Assembly (NCBI RefSeq): GCF_963678635.1 | Contig: NC_087070.1 | Span: 25,288,007-25,352,006 of the forward strand | Direction of reading: 5' to 3' | From: Symsagittifera roscoffensis | Lineage: Eukaryota; Xenacoelomorpha; Acoela; Convolutidae | Length of the DNA: 64,000 nucleotides | In this document: in pieces, positions 1-9,169 of the stretch | Layout of the letters: the number at the start of each line of letters is the position of its first letter | Position numbering within the stretch: position 1 is the stretch's first letter | Notes under the pieces: generated by a model | Database searches by the model: none | Told to the model about the DNA's origin: nothing | What the model saw: the letters and a program-made list of their open reading frames with translations, nothing else | Made by a program: the position numbers and the translations under genes

Positions 1-1345
1 TTGTAGTTTTCGAAATTACGTTTTTTGTAATTTTTCAAAGAATTTTTAAAAAAATAAATTGATTTTTTTTCCAAATTTAAAATTCCTTACCCTGTAGTTG
101 GATGCTTTCAGTGTACTCTCAGGGGTTGACAAACATGCGATCAAAAATGACTGCTCAAATCCTTAAAATTTTTTCGAAAAAATCACAAAAAACGTCATAT
201 CTCGAAAACTACAAGGATTTGAGCCGTCACATTTAGAGGCAAGATTTGCAATCCTTGAGAATACTCTTACAGCACCTAACAACACGGTTAGGGGAAGTTT
301 GGTAAATTTTGTTGGAGTTTAGGTTTTCTGAAAATTTTTTTTAAAAAAAATCACGAAAATCGTCTTCTCTTTACACTATAAGGATTTTAGTATTCTTAAA
401 TGGAGGCCAAATTCGCAATCTTTTGGGGAATCCTGACAGCATCCCACTATTGGGCTGCTAATTTTCAACTCGGTGGAATAACCACTGAATTCAAACTGGA
501 AAATCGAAAAAATCTTACCCATTGCAATATGCGATATAGCTTAAACATGCGAAAAAATTACGTTGAAAAAGCTTAAACGAGGAGAGATAGTGAAGCCCGC
601 ATTTAATTATATAATAGATAGATTAAACGAAATTTTTTTCTTCAAAATTTGAAAATCCCAACCCTGTATTTGGAGGCTATCAGAGTACTCTCAGGAGTTG
701 AGAGCCTTGCCTCTAATTATGACTGCTCAAATTCTTGTAGTTTTCGATATTACGTTTTTTGTAATTTTTCAAAGAATATTCAAAAAAATTAAATTAACTT
801 TTTTTTCCAAAATTAAAATTCCTTACCCTGTAGTTGGATGCTTTCAGGGGTTGACAATCATGCGATCAAATATGACTGCTCAAATTCTTAAATTTTTTTT
901 TGAAAAAATCACAAGAAACGTCATATCTCGAAAACTGCAAGGATTTGAGCCGTCACATTTAGAGGCAAGATTTGCAATCCTTGAGAACACTCTTACAGCA
1001 CCTAACAACAGGGTTATGGGAAGTTTGGTAAATTATGTTGGAATTTAAGTTTTCTGAAAATTTTTGAAAAAAACAGGAAAATCGTCGTATCTCTTACTAT
1101 ACGGATTTGAGTATTCTGAAATGGAGGCCGAATTCGCAACCTTTTGGGGAATCCTGACAGCATCCCACTATTGGTCTGCTAATTTTTAACTCGGTGGAAA
1201 AACCACTGAATTCAAACTGGAAAATCGAAAAAATCTTAACTATTGCAATATGCGATATAGCTTAATTATGCAAAAACAATCACGTTGAAAAAGCTTAAAC
1301 GTGGCGATATAGTGAAGTCCGCATTTAAATATATAATAGATAGAT
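1..1345. repeat. Two tandem units of a ~730-bp AT-rich repeat
   Basis: The sequence at 1-650 recurs at about 735-1345 with an offset of 722-734 bp. Shared landmarks include the stretch around GTAGTTTTCGA at 3 and 737 and the GTTGAAAAAGC stretch at 562 and 1284. Inside each unit the block with CCTGTAGTTGGATGCTTTCAG (75-135, about 815-855) is itself similar to 641-703, so the unit contains an older internal duplication. No long conserved ORF is present. The repeat lies downstream of the ALG1-like splice donor and therefore probably sits in that gene's first intron. A weakly similar AT-rich stretch occurs at 60.6-60.9 kb. Confidence 0.75.
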
Positions 1346-1420
1346 TGACGAAACATTATCTGAGAAATTATTATTATTGGCATAGATTTTTACAATATTT
1401 TTAAGTTGACAAAAACTTAC

Positions 1421-1720
1421 TTTGGTCAAGTAAAACAATTTGGACGATAACTTGCACCTTGGAACTGTCAGACCAATTACTTTCAATGTTTTGAATTTGA
1501 GTAATTCTGGTATGAGAGGACTTTCATCGTAACCCAAAAAGGTGACTTTATAACCCCGATTCAGCAGTGACAGGGCGTGATATTGCATTCTCGGACTTCT
1601 GCCGATATCTCCTTGCACAACGACAACTGCGCACCTTTTACCAGGTGTTCTCAAGCCTCGTACAAAGATAACCACAAAAACCAAGACAAAAATTGAGGTG
1701 GTTAAAATAACCATCATCAT
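1421..1720 (-). CDS. ALG1: ALG1-like dolichol-pathway mannosyltransferase, first exon
   Basis: This exon encodes about 100 residues beginning at a run of three ATG codons. The N-terminus is a hydrophobic membrane segment (residues about 3-20) as in ALG1, an ER-membrane enzyme that adds the first mannose to chitobiosyl-diphosphodolichol. After it comes the family's first GT-B motif: [18 protein letters not shown], then [14 protein letters not shown] and a conserved I-x-GLT segment. The reading frame runs into a consensus splice donor (GTAAGT on the minus strand, just left of 1421), after which the frame loses similarity. The remaining exons must lie left of the window. I see no defect in the exon. 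ALG1 is the best match; ALG1-like paralogues cannot be excluded. Confidence 0.82.
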
Positions 1721-2459
1721 TATTTATCTAAAACATTTAAAATAGATTGCACTAATTAATAATTTCGTTTCCTAAAAAACGCAATCTGAAGGTCAGAAGT
1801 ATAGTAGTAATATTAGCAGCCGAATAGGCTTCAGAGCAATTGCTCAAGAGAACTTCACCATTTTACAATCCAGAGTTTATCTCAGTTTGTTGAATATATT
1901 GCAGTTTCCACATCTGAATAAATTCCATGTTCCTTTGTTTACTTCCTTATACATTTTCTTGCAGTAGTTCTGATATATGCTGGTCAGAGTCGCTTTGTTC
2001 GGCCTAAGACTGAAAGTTGGGCAGGCGCGAAAGAGACAGTTGTAGAGATGCTTCGCTCGTCTGTTCTATACATCGATTTTTTGAAGTTTGAAATTCGCCT
2101 CTTCATAATTGTGTAATTTAGCAGGCATCACGAGCCTTTTGATCCACCTTCAAGGCATACTAATTTCAAGCAGGGCTAGCAGTACATCTACTTTCACTAT
2201 AACATCTACCTGACCCAATAACGGTTAACCGGTTTTTGACCTCTTTCGAGTTGATCCATATGTGCTCTGCTACGACCCCTATGCTTGTGATTTTTTTGGG
2301 CCCTTCCGTCATGCGACGGTACGTGCACAAGTTGGATAGGGCTGTACCAACGCTATATAAATACATCGGCAAAAATTTATGAAAAAATAAAGTCGATATT
2401 AATGCATCAAGAGAATTGTCAATTAAAATCTACCCTCCTCGATTATAGCACAGATAGAA
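1721..2459. other. ALG1 upstream region; no gene recognised
   Basis: This stretch runs from the ALG1-like start codon to the first recognisable retroelement remnant. It should include the gene's promoter and 5' UTR, but I see no convincing TATA box or other defined element. Short ORFs (for example 2166-2372, minus) have no recognisable motif. Confidence 0.4.
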
Positions 2460-3193
2460 TTGTCTATGTTGGATGTATTTTTAAGATTTTTGCACCCCCT
2501 AAGGCAGAGGATTGCTCCTCAAAAGTGCAAAACATATTTTTGTTCTGATAAAGTTTATTGTGTCCGAGTATGATTCGTTCCGTTTCTCGCTTAGTTTCTC
2601 AGCTCGTTTCTGGATGGTTTTTGTAGAGCCTGGAGCTGCTCCTCCGGTACACGCAAAAATTAGTGGAACAAAGCTGCTGTGTTCCTCATCCAGAATTCTT
2701 TGTTGGTATTTTAATGTTTTGACACTCTCATGATATTTGTAGGCGTCAGATATAGTTTTGGGGCAGGATTTAGCATGGGGGTTGAAAATTTTTATATCGA
2801 AAAAGGTTCGGCTGAATCGGCCTCCCCAGAGTCAGTTTGCCTTGATCTCAAGTCGAGCGTCATCTTCAGTAGTGGATGTTTTGTTGTGAAAGCTTTCACC
2901 TTCCAACGACTGAAGTTTCGGCTCTATTTCAATATCATGGCATACTTCGTTCAGGAGTGTCGCAAAGGTATCTCGATTTTCATTGTCTTGAGTGAGTGTA
3001 TCCAACTTTGGAACAGTGTAGAGAGTGGGTCAGTGTGAACGGTTGTCCACATGGGCATGTATGTGGGGTCTTTGGTGGATGCCATCCATATCTCAGATTT
3101 TATCGAGCTTTCAACTCTGATTTGTTGAGGGAAAAATTGTTTCTTCTTAAAGGTAGCACGCTGAGCCAATTCGATGATCCTTTCTGTTACAAT
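2460..3193 (-). pseudogene. RT retroelement A, C-terminal part (broken by PLE-1)
   Basis: Minus-strand reading in shifting frames gives the C-terminal half of an RT polyprotein common in invertebrate genomes. It carries a K-x-FxxxxS-E-x-x-x-x-x-x-RYGW-like segment, CxCG-x-x-F-x-x-x-H-x-x-x-C, a GYTH-x-RHNE-like segment, then F-x-x-K-x-F-NPHAKS and finally FALLRS followed in another frame by AILCLRGCK. Several frameshifts are present. The homologous region of remnant B (57.6-58.3 kb) shows the same order. It continues the ORF pieces at 5827-6227 and 24747-24905, from which it is separated by PLE-1 and the LTR element. The family resemblance is from memory; I cannot name the clade. Confidence 0.6.
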
Positions 3194-3205
3194 GGATTTA
3201 ATATC
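3194..3205. repeat. Target-site duplication of PLE-1, left copy
   Basis: GGATTTAATATC occurs here and again at 5815-5826, directly flanking PLE-1. In the interrupted RT ORF both copies encode the same residues (D-I-K-S on the minus strand), which fits a duplicated target of 12 bp. Confidence 0.75.
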
Positions 3206-5814
3206 GAAGAAATTTTTGCTAAAAAGTAAATTTCAAACGTTTTCGCAACTATGTGCATCGTCAGGATTTTTACAATAAACTACTCTAAATGACGATAAAA
3301 CATCAATTTACAAATGTTATTTACAATAAATCACATACAATTTGGTTCTAAACCATCATGATAAAAAATTAGCCAATCACAGTTGACCTCTAAATTACTA
3401 TTAAGATTAAAATACTTTTAACCTCTAAAATTAATTAAATATTTTAAAATTAATTTGTCTGGAAGTTTCTGAGTCATAATTTCGATTTAGACATGTACGT
3501 TTTGAATAAAAAACCAAAAATATTTTGGGACTAAATTTTCAGTGTTAACTCCCTGCTCCTAAACTCATCGCGCGTGTTCAAGCCCGGTTTCTCTTTCCTG
3601 ATATGTATTGCCTCTAGTGTTAGCAATTTTGTTTGGTTGTTTGACCTATCTATAATTTCCCAACTAAGATCTGCGCTATTTCCCTCAAGTTGGCATTGCT
3701 GAAGGTGGAGGCCTACCGGTGAGTCTGCTTTCCTATAATCCTCAATTCTAGTGGTCAAATGTCGAACAGTTTGTCCGACATAGGTGGAAGTGCATCCACT
3801 ACATGACAGTTTATAAACCACTCTTGACTTGAGGTCATTAGAAAATGCTGACTTCAGTGATGGTAAACATGATTGTAGTTTTCTTGTGGTGAAAACCACT
3901 TGAACGTTCGTTAATTTTCGTAACCTGTTAGCAAAATATTGGCTCTGGTTACCTCTATATTGCACCATCAGCATTGGGGGCTTTTCATCCTTTGGTGATT
4001 GAACTGACAAACCCCTGTCACTATCCAGGGGCTTGCCTTTACCCTCGATGATCTTGCACAAGGCGTCTGAAGCCACCTTTGCGGACCAATTTTCAGGGTA
4101 CTGATTTGTCAGCCATTGCGCCCTATTAGTTTCCATAGCCTTATCAAATTGCTCCCAGCTAGATGTACTCCTAAAAACCCTGTGTACAGTGCCTTGGATA
4201 ACACTACGCTTATACTGAGTTGGGGCGCAGCTTCTATAGTTCAGTATAGTCCCTGTATCTGTTGGTTTTTGATACCAACTGCAAGTTACACGCCTATCCT
4301 GCGATATATTTATGTTCAAATCCAGGAACGGCAAATTCCCCTCCGAATTAGTTTTCTCTAGAGTGAACTGCAAATTTGGATGAAGAGAATTGGCGGCATC
4401 GAGAAGACAACTCGGCTCCCCTCTGACTGTTCTAACAATGTCATCCACATACCTGAGGAGAAATTTCACCTGGGGAGTATCCTTCTCCTTGTTCTTAGCT
4501 CGGCAGCAGCTTTCACAGTACCAGACTATCTCGGTTATTGATGCGTATACGTCATCGGATATTTTTCCGCATTTTAGATGATACCAGTTTCGGCAACTCT
4601 CGCATTCAACCCCCTTTGATCTATATGTGACTTTCCTGCTGCAACATGGGCACAAGCCGTTTTTGTCATTAATTTGCTGTACCCCCGTTCCCACCGGTAT
4701 TTGTTGTCGTAGAGCAAATTCGTATTCTTTCAGCCATAAGTTTGCCAGAATTACAGCGAGGGACGCTCCCATTGCTAAACCATCAACTTGTACATACCAT
4801 GAATCATTACACTTGAAATATACTTTGCTGACCGCCATATTCAAAAGCCTTTTCATGGTTGCTCTTTGAATTTCAGGAGGAGACTCCTGGCTGTACAGCT
4901 TCTGTAAAGCAATTTCAATTGCCTCCTTCAGGGGAACGTTGGTGTACAAACTTTTCACATCAAGAGATATTATGGTTTCATCCGGATCTAGAGCAATGTT
5001 TTCTATTTTTTCTCTAGCCTCTTTAGTATTGGTTTCTATATTTGCTCCATCGATGTTGTCAAAAAACTTCGCAAGCATTTTGTTAAGATTCTCATACGAG
5101 CTGCCGGGAAGTGATAGTACAGGTCGTAGGGGTGTCTCATCCTTGTGTACCTTAGCTAAACCGTACAAACGGGCGGGTTGCCCCCCTGTTGATCGTATCT
5201 TAGAATATAACTGATCACTTATCTCGTCTCTTTTGTTCATGGCTAGTAACTCTTTGTTAAGTTCTTTCTCAATTTTCAGTATCACCTCATCAGTGGTTGC
5301 ATCTTTTTTCACAAACTGAGCAGATTGCAACAAGGATTCCAGCTTTGATTCATATGTTTGTTTCCTCATTATGCAAAAACCAACCCCCTTATCAAAAGGC
5401 ACAGCCAGCAACCCATTATCTTTGAGATATTTCCTCGTTTTTTCAACGGCTTTGTCTCTTGGGGTTTGCCGTACGTTTTTTGCATATGCCTTTGCCGCGG
5501 CTTCTATTTCACATAACGTTTCACCAGATGTTTTTTGATTTTTCAATTGTGAGAGGAAAATGTCGATATCCGCCAAAAAATGTGTTTCGTTAAATTTGTC
5601 TCTACTTGGATGCTTGGGGCCCATTGATAGCACTTCATATACCCAATCAGGCAGTTCAATATTATCAAGTACCCTAACTGATCGCTCATTTCTCCCCCCA
5701 AGAGGTTTATCTTGTCTCTCGGACAGTTTTTCTAACTTTTTTCTATGGTTTTCTGATGTTGTCTTTAAGCTTGCCTCAACTTGCCGCCTCACGAATCGGA
5801 AAAATATCGGAAAC
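3206..5814 (-). mobile_element. Penelope-like retroelement PLE-1
   Basis: A 2.6-kb insertion bounded by a perfect 12-bp direct repeat (3194-3205 and 5815-5826). It holds one long ORF with Penelope-type RT and a C-terminal GIY-YIG endonuclease, and a hammerhead-like motif about 35 bp from its 3' end. It interrupts the ORF of RT retroelement A. The coding frame is open from the 5' boundary onwards and the first ATG lies 41 bp outside in host DNA, so the element is probably 5'-truncated. Target duplications of this length and 5' truncation are usual for Penelope-like elements. The ORF is intact, so the insertion looks fairly young. Confidence 0.85.
3241..3264 (-). ncRNA. Hammerhead-ribozyme-like motif in PLE-1 3' region
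   Basis: On the minus strand the sequence reads CTGACGA, a short stem-loop in which GCA pairs with TGC, and then GAAA followed by ACGTTT. These are the two core boxes of a hammerhead ribozyme (CUGANGA and GAAA) with the very short stem II seen in Penelope-like elements. The outer stems I and III were not fully traced. Related but more mutated versions lie at about 26.3 and 27.06 kb in the PLE-2 tail repeats. Confidence 0.5.
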
Positions 5815-5855
5815 GGATTTAATATCAGTTTTTTTTCTGATGAGCAATTTTCCAT
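3531..5855 (-). CDS. Penelope-like polyprotein: RT with inserted PHD finger, plus GIY-YIG nuclease
   Basis: An intact 774-residue frame; the first ~13 residues come from host DNA outside the element (boundary at 5814). RT landmarks are GLAKVHK (about 232), the LRPVLS segment (243-248), motif A SLDVKSLYTNVP (297-308), motif B DGLAMGASLAVILANLWL (358-375) and motif C RYVDD (about 468-472). Between motifs B and C, where these proteins normally have a short loop, sits a C4HC3 PHD finger: C402/C405, C418/C421, H426/C429, W445 and C447/C450. The C-terminal GIY-YIG domain starts at VVYKLSC (679) with STYVGQT (690-696), R703 and the E748 of LEAIHIRK. The product would copy its RNA at a nick made by its own nuclease in the nucleus. 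No stop or frameshift is visible, so it could be functional apart from 5' truncation. Confidence 0.88.
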   Translation of the reverse strand: MENCSSEKKLILNPFPIFFRFVRRQVEASLKTTSENHRKKLEKLSERQDKPLGGRNERSVRVLDNIELPDWVYEVLSMGPKHPSRDKFNETHFLADIDIFLSQLKNQKTSGETLCEIEAAAKAYAKNVRQTPRDKAVEKTRKYLKDNGLLAVPFDKGVGFCIMRKQTYESKLESLLQSAQFVKKDATTDEVILKIEKELNKELLAMNKRDEISDQLYSKIRSTGGQPARLYGLAKVHKDETPLRPVLSLPGSSYENLNKMLAKFFDNIDGANIETNTKEAREKIENIALDPDETIISLDVKSLYTNVPLKEAIEIALQKLYSQESPPEIQRATMKRLLNMAVSKVYFKCNDSWYVQVDGLAMGASLAVILANLWLKEYEFALRQQIPVGTGVQQINDKNGLCPCCSRKVTYRSKGVECESCRNWYHLKCGKISDDVYASITEIVWYCESCCRAKNKEKDTPQVKFLLRYVDDIVRTVRGEPSCLLDAANSLHPNLQFTLEKTNSEGNLPFLDLNINISQDRRVTCSWYQKPTDTGTILNYRSCAPTQYKRSVIQGTVHRVFRSTSSWEQFDKAMETNRAQWLTNQYPENWSAKVASDALCKIIEGKGKPLDSDRGLSVQSPKDEKPPMLMVQYRGNQSQYFANRLRKLTNVQVVFTTRKLQSCLPSLKSAFSNDLKSRVVYKLSCSGCTSTYVGQTVRHLTTRIEDYRKADSPVGLHLQQCQLEGNSADLSWEIIDRSNNQTKLLTLEAIHIRKEKPGLNTRDEFRSRELTLKI
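5815..5826. repeat. Target-site duplication of PLE-1, right copy
   Basis: This is the second copy of GGATTTAATATC and marks the 5' boundary of PLE-1. An A-run just outside it (eight A on the minus strand) carries a one-base shift relative to the reading frame of the interrupted RT element. Confidence 0.75.
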
Positions 5856-6227
5856 AATTTTTGGCCCTTTTTTGAGAGTGTGATGTAATGTCTCTCAGTT
5901 TTGATATTTCTATTTATCAGAATTTGTTCCGTTTCAGCTATTTCTGGATCACTGGTTTCTAACGGATTACAAATGGCTTGTGACCACTCATAAGTTCTGG
6001 AAAATTCCGTGTTACTGAGGAGGTCTAATCCTCCCATTCTTCGTGGAAGTGCAAAAAGGTTGCGGTCTTCATCGGTTATATGGTTTTTACCAGTAATACT
6101 AGGAAGTAGCTGATGTCTTTTATTTTTCTCAATTTCATCCATTTTCCTAAATCCTTCCGGAGTTGTTCTGAATAAAAAGCTTAATTTAATTTGAACTCCC
6201 TTTGTGTAGCAGTAATACGCATTCTGT
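5827..6227 (-). pseudogene. RT retroelement A, middle part (between PLE-1 and LTR copy 1)
   Basis: About 130 residues downstream of the RT catalytic core. They include CYTKGVQ-x-KLSFLFRTTP, LLPSITG, then LFALPRRMGGLDLL and a short TYEWSQAI segment, which follow the polymerase in a widespread invertebrate RT family. The frame enters directly from the LTR of copy 1 at 6227 and leaves into PLE-1 at 5826. Removing both insertions and one copy of each target repeat makes it collinear with 24747-24905 and 2460-3193, apart from a one-base slip in the A-run. Confidence 0.75.
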
Positions 6228-7104
6228 TGTAACATTCGCCCAAATACTACACAGCGACGGAGCGTAGAAAAAGTACTCTTACCGACTGGCAGGCGTCAGT
6301 TACCTTAATCCTACTCGTTTTTCACCGTCTCGACCTTGCCAGTTGATTTTCTGGTCTGTTTCGGGCTAAGTAAAAAGTTACTATTTTTAGGCCATCAGTC
6401 AAACTACTTTTGATCAGCTTTCGTTTACATGCCAACAAAACCACATAGCTGAGTCTCGGATCCTCAGACTACGTGATTGCTATTAAAAACACGGCTCGAA
6501 TACCTTGTTTTAATATGTTTTTGTGTGACAGTTCTATATTAAATCCATTGGAGATCGATTGACCCTTTCCTCTTTCTAGCTACTCATTTTCTAAAATATC
6601 AGATAATACCGGTGTTAATTCAAGATCCAAGTAGCTACAAAGTCAGTTTTATATAGTCCCTTCACATACAACAGTCTCTGGGGGACCAAGCCTCTGCTCC
6701 CGTGTTCTTCCCGAGATAACGCTGTTATCTCTCCCAATTTGTCGCACGGGAGGGTTCTTTGGAATATTCCTTCCCCACTGAAGCTTCCTTTTCCACTAAT
6801 TCTCACTGCTAAGGTTCTTATCGTGTGTTATTGCCACGATAAGAGGCTTCGTTTCTCTTGTTCTTTCTTGCGACTGTTTTCTGCTATCTCCGTCGTTGTT
6901 GTTCTCTTTTTTCGTTCCTTTTCGCCAAAATGGCCGTCTTTTTGTATTTCTCAGAAATATTCACTCTTCGATCGAAATTTTAAAAACAAAAATTCCAGAA
7001 TATTCCTACCCTCCTTCGCAGTACTTTTTTGTTACTAAGGCCTTTAGTCGTCTTTTTCTGTCCCGCCGGAAGGTCGCGCTGTGCCAATCTGGCAGAATGG
7101 CACA
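6228..7104 (-). repeat. 3' LTR of copy 1
   Basis: Plus-strand ends are TGTAACATTCGCC and GGCACA, so the element-sense LTR runs TGTGCC to GTTACA. It is collinear over its full 877 bp with 23860-24746, with scattered substitutions. It contains the same TATA-like promoter motif (CAGTTTTATATAG on plus, about 6645-6658). The left flank is the RT retroelement A ORF. Confidence 0.92.
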
Positions 7105-7113
7105 TACTCCCCG
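7105..7113 (-). other. Polypurine tract of copy 1
   Basis: Immediately inside the 3' LTR the element strand reads CCGGGGAGTA. This is the position where a Ty3-type element needs a purine-rich primer for plus-strand DNA synthesis. The same sequence abuts the left LTR of copy 2 (after 37332). Confidence 0.6.
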
Positions 7114-7875
7114 GACAAGTCCCCATCAATGTCCCAATTGATCGCATAACACCGGGTTATCGTCAAGTAGTAATCCAGTTCTCTATAACTAATCTTACAA
7201 ATCGCATAAGAAAACGAAATTTATCTACTCCACCTCAACTCACTACGTGTCACAAATGGCATCGTACTGCATCTCACTGCCTTTCAACACTTTCACAAAA
7301 TATGCACCATGAAGAGTGTCCTAGATAAAATTTCTTTTCTGACTACCTACGTCATCTTGCCATAAAATTTCTTTTCGCTCTTTGTGATTAAAAAGTTGGG
7401 ACGTGGCACGGCCACGCACCCGTTAAAATTAACTTAACGTCACTAACCAAGTATAATCAGTTACTTATGCGGTCCTATTCGATATTAAAACTAAGAAACT
7501 CTGTGGCTAGGAAAGTTATTGGGTTACTCACCCTTCTCGAGCGAGTTTACTCAAATTTACCATGTTGCCACACAGTGAACACAAGTCTTACACAGGTTAA
7601 AAACTTCAGTCGTGTTTAAATATGTAAATATACTCACCTATGTTCTAAATATATACATAAGTAGCATAACTAAAATTTTCTTTCCACAATTTTAACAATT
7701 GCAACAATTTTCAAAGTCTGGTTTGACCAAACTAGATCAAAACAAAAAATTTAACAAGTTCAATAATCAAACTTGGTAGATTGGTTCAAGTTTTAACACA
7801 CAAAGACAATCAAGTTTTTCTCCTTCTCTTCCTTTCTTGTTCACGTCTTCACTTGTCGTCTTCGTTCCATCATCT
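7114..7875 (-). other. 3' untranslated region of copy 1
   Basis: About 760 bp between the last ORF and the polypurine tract. No ORF of interest is seen. Parts, such as CAAATGGCATCGTACTGCATC and the GCACCATGAAGAGTGTCC stretch near 7300, recur at 37.4-37.5 kb in copy 2, so the region is an inherited part of the element and not later filler. Confidence 0.6.
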
Positions 7876-8619
7876 TCATTCCATTGCTTCTCCATCCTGA
7901 TCTTCAGCTTCGCTGTCTTCTAGGACTTTCTCCAGCATGTCCATGGAGTTGCGGGCCGTGCCCCAACTCTCCTGTTCCAACAGCCTCGGTTTGCAACAAG
8001 GTAGCAGGTCCACATTCACCTTTTGCTCCCGGTTCCTGCAAAAGCTGTTGTGAAGACACAGGCTCACATTTCGTTCTAGGTCAGCTCTTAAGACCTCTTT
8101 CTTCTCATCTTCAGTTACACAAGGCGCTCCAGCTACTCGCTTCACCGCGGTCAGGAATGCTCTCTTATAGGCTCCCGGTCCTATATCTAGCTGGAAAGAT
8201 TGATAGGCTTCCGTGTTCCTCGACATGTGACGCTTCGCGCGTTCATACATCCATGACGTCATCACTGCACGGAACCAAGGCATCAAATTTTGCCTTGACC
8301 ATATTCTTTCAATGGCTTTGGGTATCCTCAGAACCTTGCAGGTGGTTCTGAAAAGATCCAATTCGCGGCTCATCTTCACGTTGCTCAGCTGCTCAGGAGT
8401 CGGCACGGCCGTCTCCTGTTCACTCGTGTCCGCGTTAGCCTCCAACCATCTCACTGCCAGCATGGCACTGACCACCACGATTGACACCTGTTGATTCTGA
8501 TCCGGCAACCCCGTAGAGTACAACTCCTCCACGTCCAATACTAGCATCAGGTTCCCGCGTTTGGGGTACCATAACGTCTGCGCCAAGCAGTGGCAGGGAT
8601 ACTCCCCATGGGTTCTCAC
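7876..8619 (-). pseudogene. Accessory ORF, unrecognised C-terminal region
   Basis: An open frame of 247 residues that continues upstream in the same frame to about 8697 through one in-frame TAG (near 8676). I do not recognise the fold. It is conserved with 38078-38761 (copy 2) and partly with 28977-29282 (element C). Shared features are a basic helix with MPWFR and NTEAYQSF, the block GAYKR-x-FLT, a SFCRNREQ motif, LLPCC, a RLLEQE-x-x-GTARNS block and a very acidic end (DSEAEDQDGEAME). The conserved cysteines around FCRNRE could bind metal, but that is a guess. It probably forms the end of the same protein as the coiled-coil and SGNH segments. Confidence 0.6.
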
Positions 8620-8716
8620 TATGTTCCTTCGAGTCCGATACCCTGAGGCTCCCAGCTACGGTTCCACCTCCATCATAATGCTGTGTAAATCGTCTTTCTC
8701 TTCTATGGTGGGGAAT

Positions 8717-9169
8717 TCAGTGGGTAGGTGACAAGTAAAACCATAAGTTGTTGTGCGGCTTCGTGCGCAAAGCCATTGCCATGAGGTCTTCTTCCGCTGA
8801 TGTCATGTTTTTCCTGACTGTCCTTCCCTGCTCATTCTCTGCGTGATCCATCTGTCTGAACCAGAGGTCATCAGCCACCTGTTGTACTAACAGATGATCG
8901 TCATCTACCCCTGGTCTTAACTTCAGCAATCTGGCGAAGTTGGACAGCTCCAACCCCAGAACCTCATCTAGCACCAACCGAGTTGTGCTACAATCTTTGA
9001 GTCCCTGTATGGCATTGGAAATGTCAGCCCAAACGGCAGGAAGCTCAGATCGGAATGGGTAGTAATTGTTTGTAAACAGGGTTTTCCGTAGCGGGCGGGT
9101 CGTTCCTCCTAGACACGGTCTGGGAGTTTTTCCTGTTCTGATCAACTGATCTCCCGAGTCGGCTTTCAA
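8717..9169 (-). pseudogene. Accessory ORF, segment after the SGNH domain
   Basis: About 150 residues in a frame shifted by one from the SGNH frame, which it overlaps. A leucine-rich helical part (LGLELSNFARLLKLRPG) is followed by a segment with WFRQMD, VRKNMTSAEEDL and MALRTKPH. The last part is conserved at about 43.15-43.33 kb and 48.78-48.95 kb in copy 2. No known domain is recognised. In copy 2 about 4.2 kb of further sequence follows at the position where this segment ends, so copy 1 seems to carry a deletion at about 8.71 kb. Confidence 0.55.

Noticed and set aside
698-1048. 116-residue frame on the plus strand
   Set aside because: It begins at a non-ATG codon, lies wholly within the tandem AT-rich repeat and has no protein-like conservation between the two units.
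2166-2372. Small minus-strand ORF upstream of ALG1
   Set aside because: Short, without motif or neighbouring splice structure; treated as chance.
7884-8351. 155-residue plus-strand frame
   Set aside because: It is antisense to the conserved accessory ORF; conservation with copy 2 follows the minus-strand frame.
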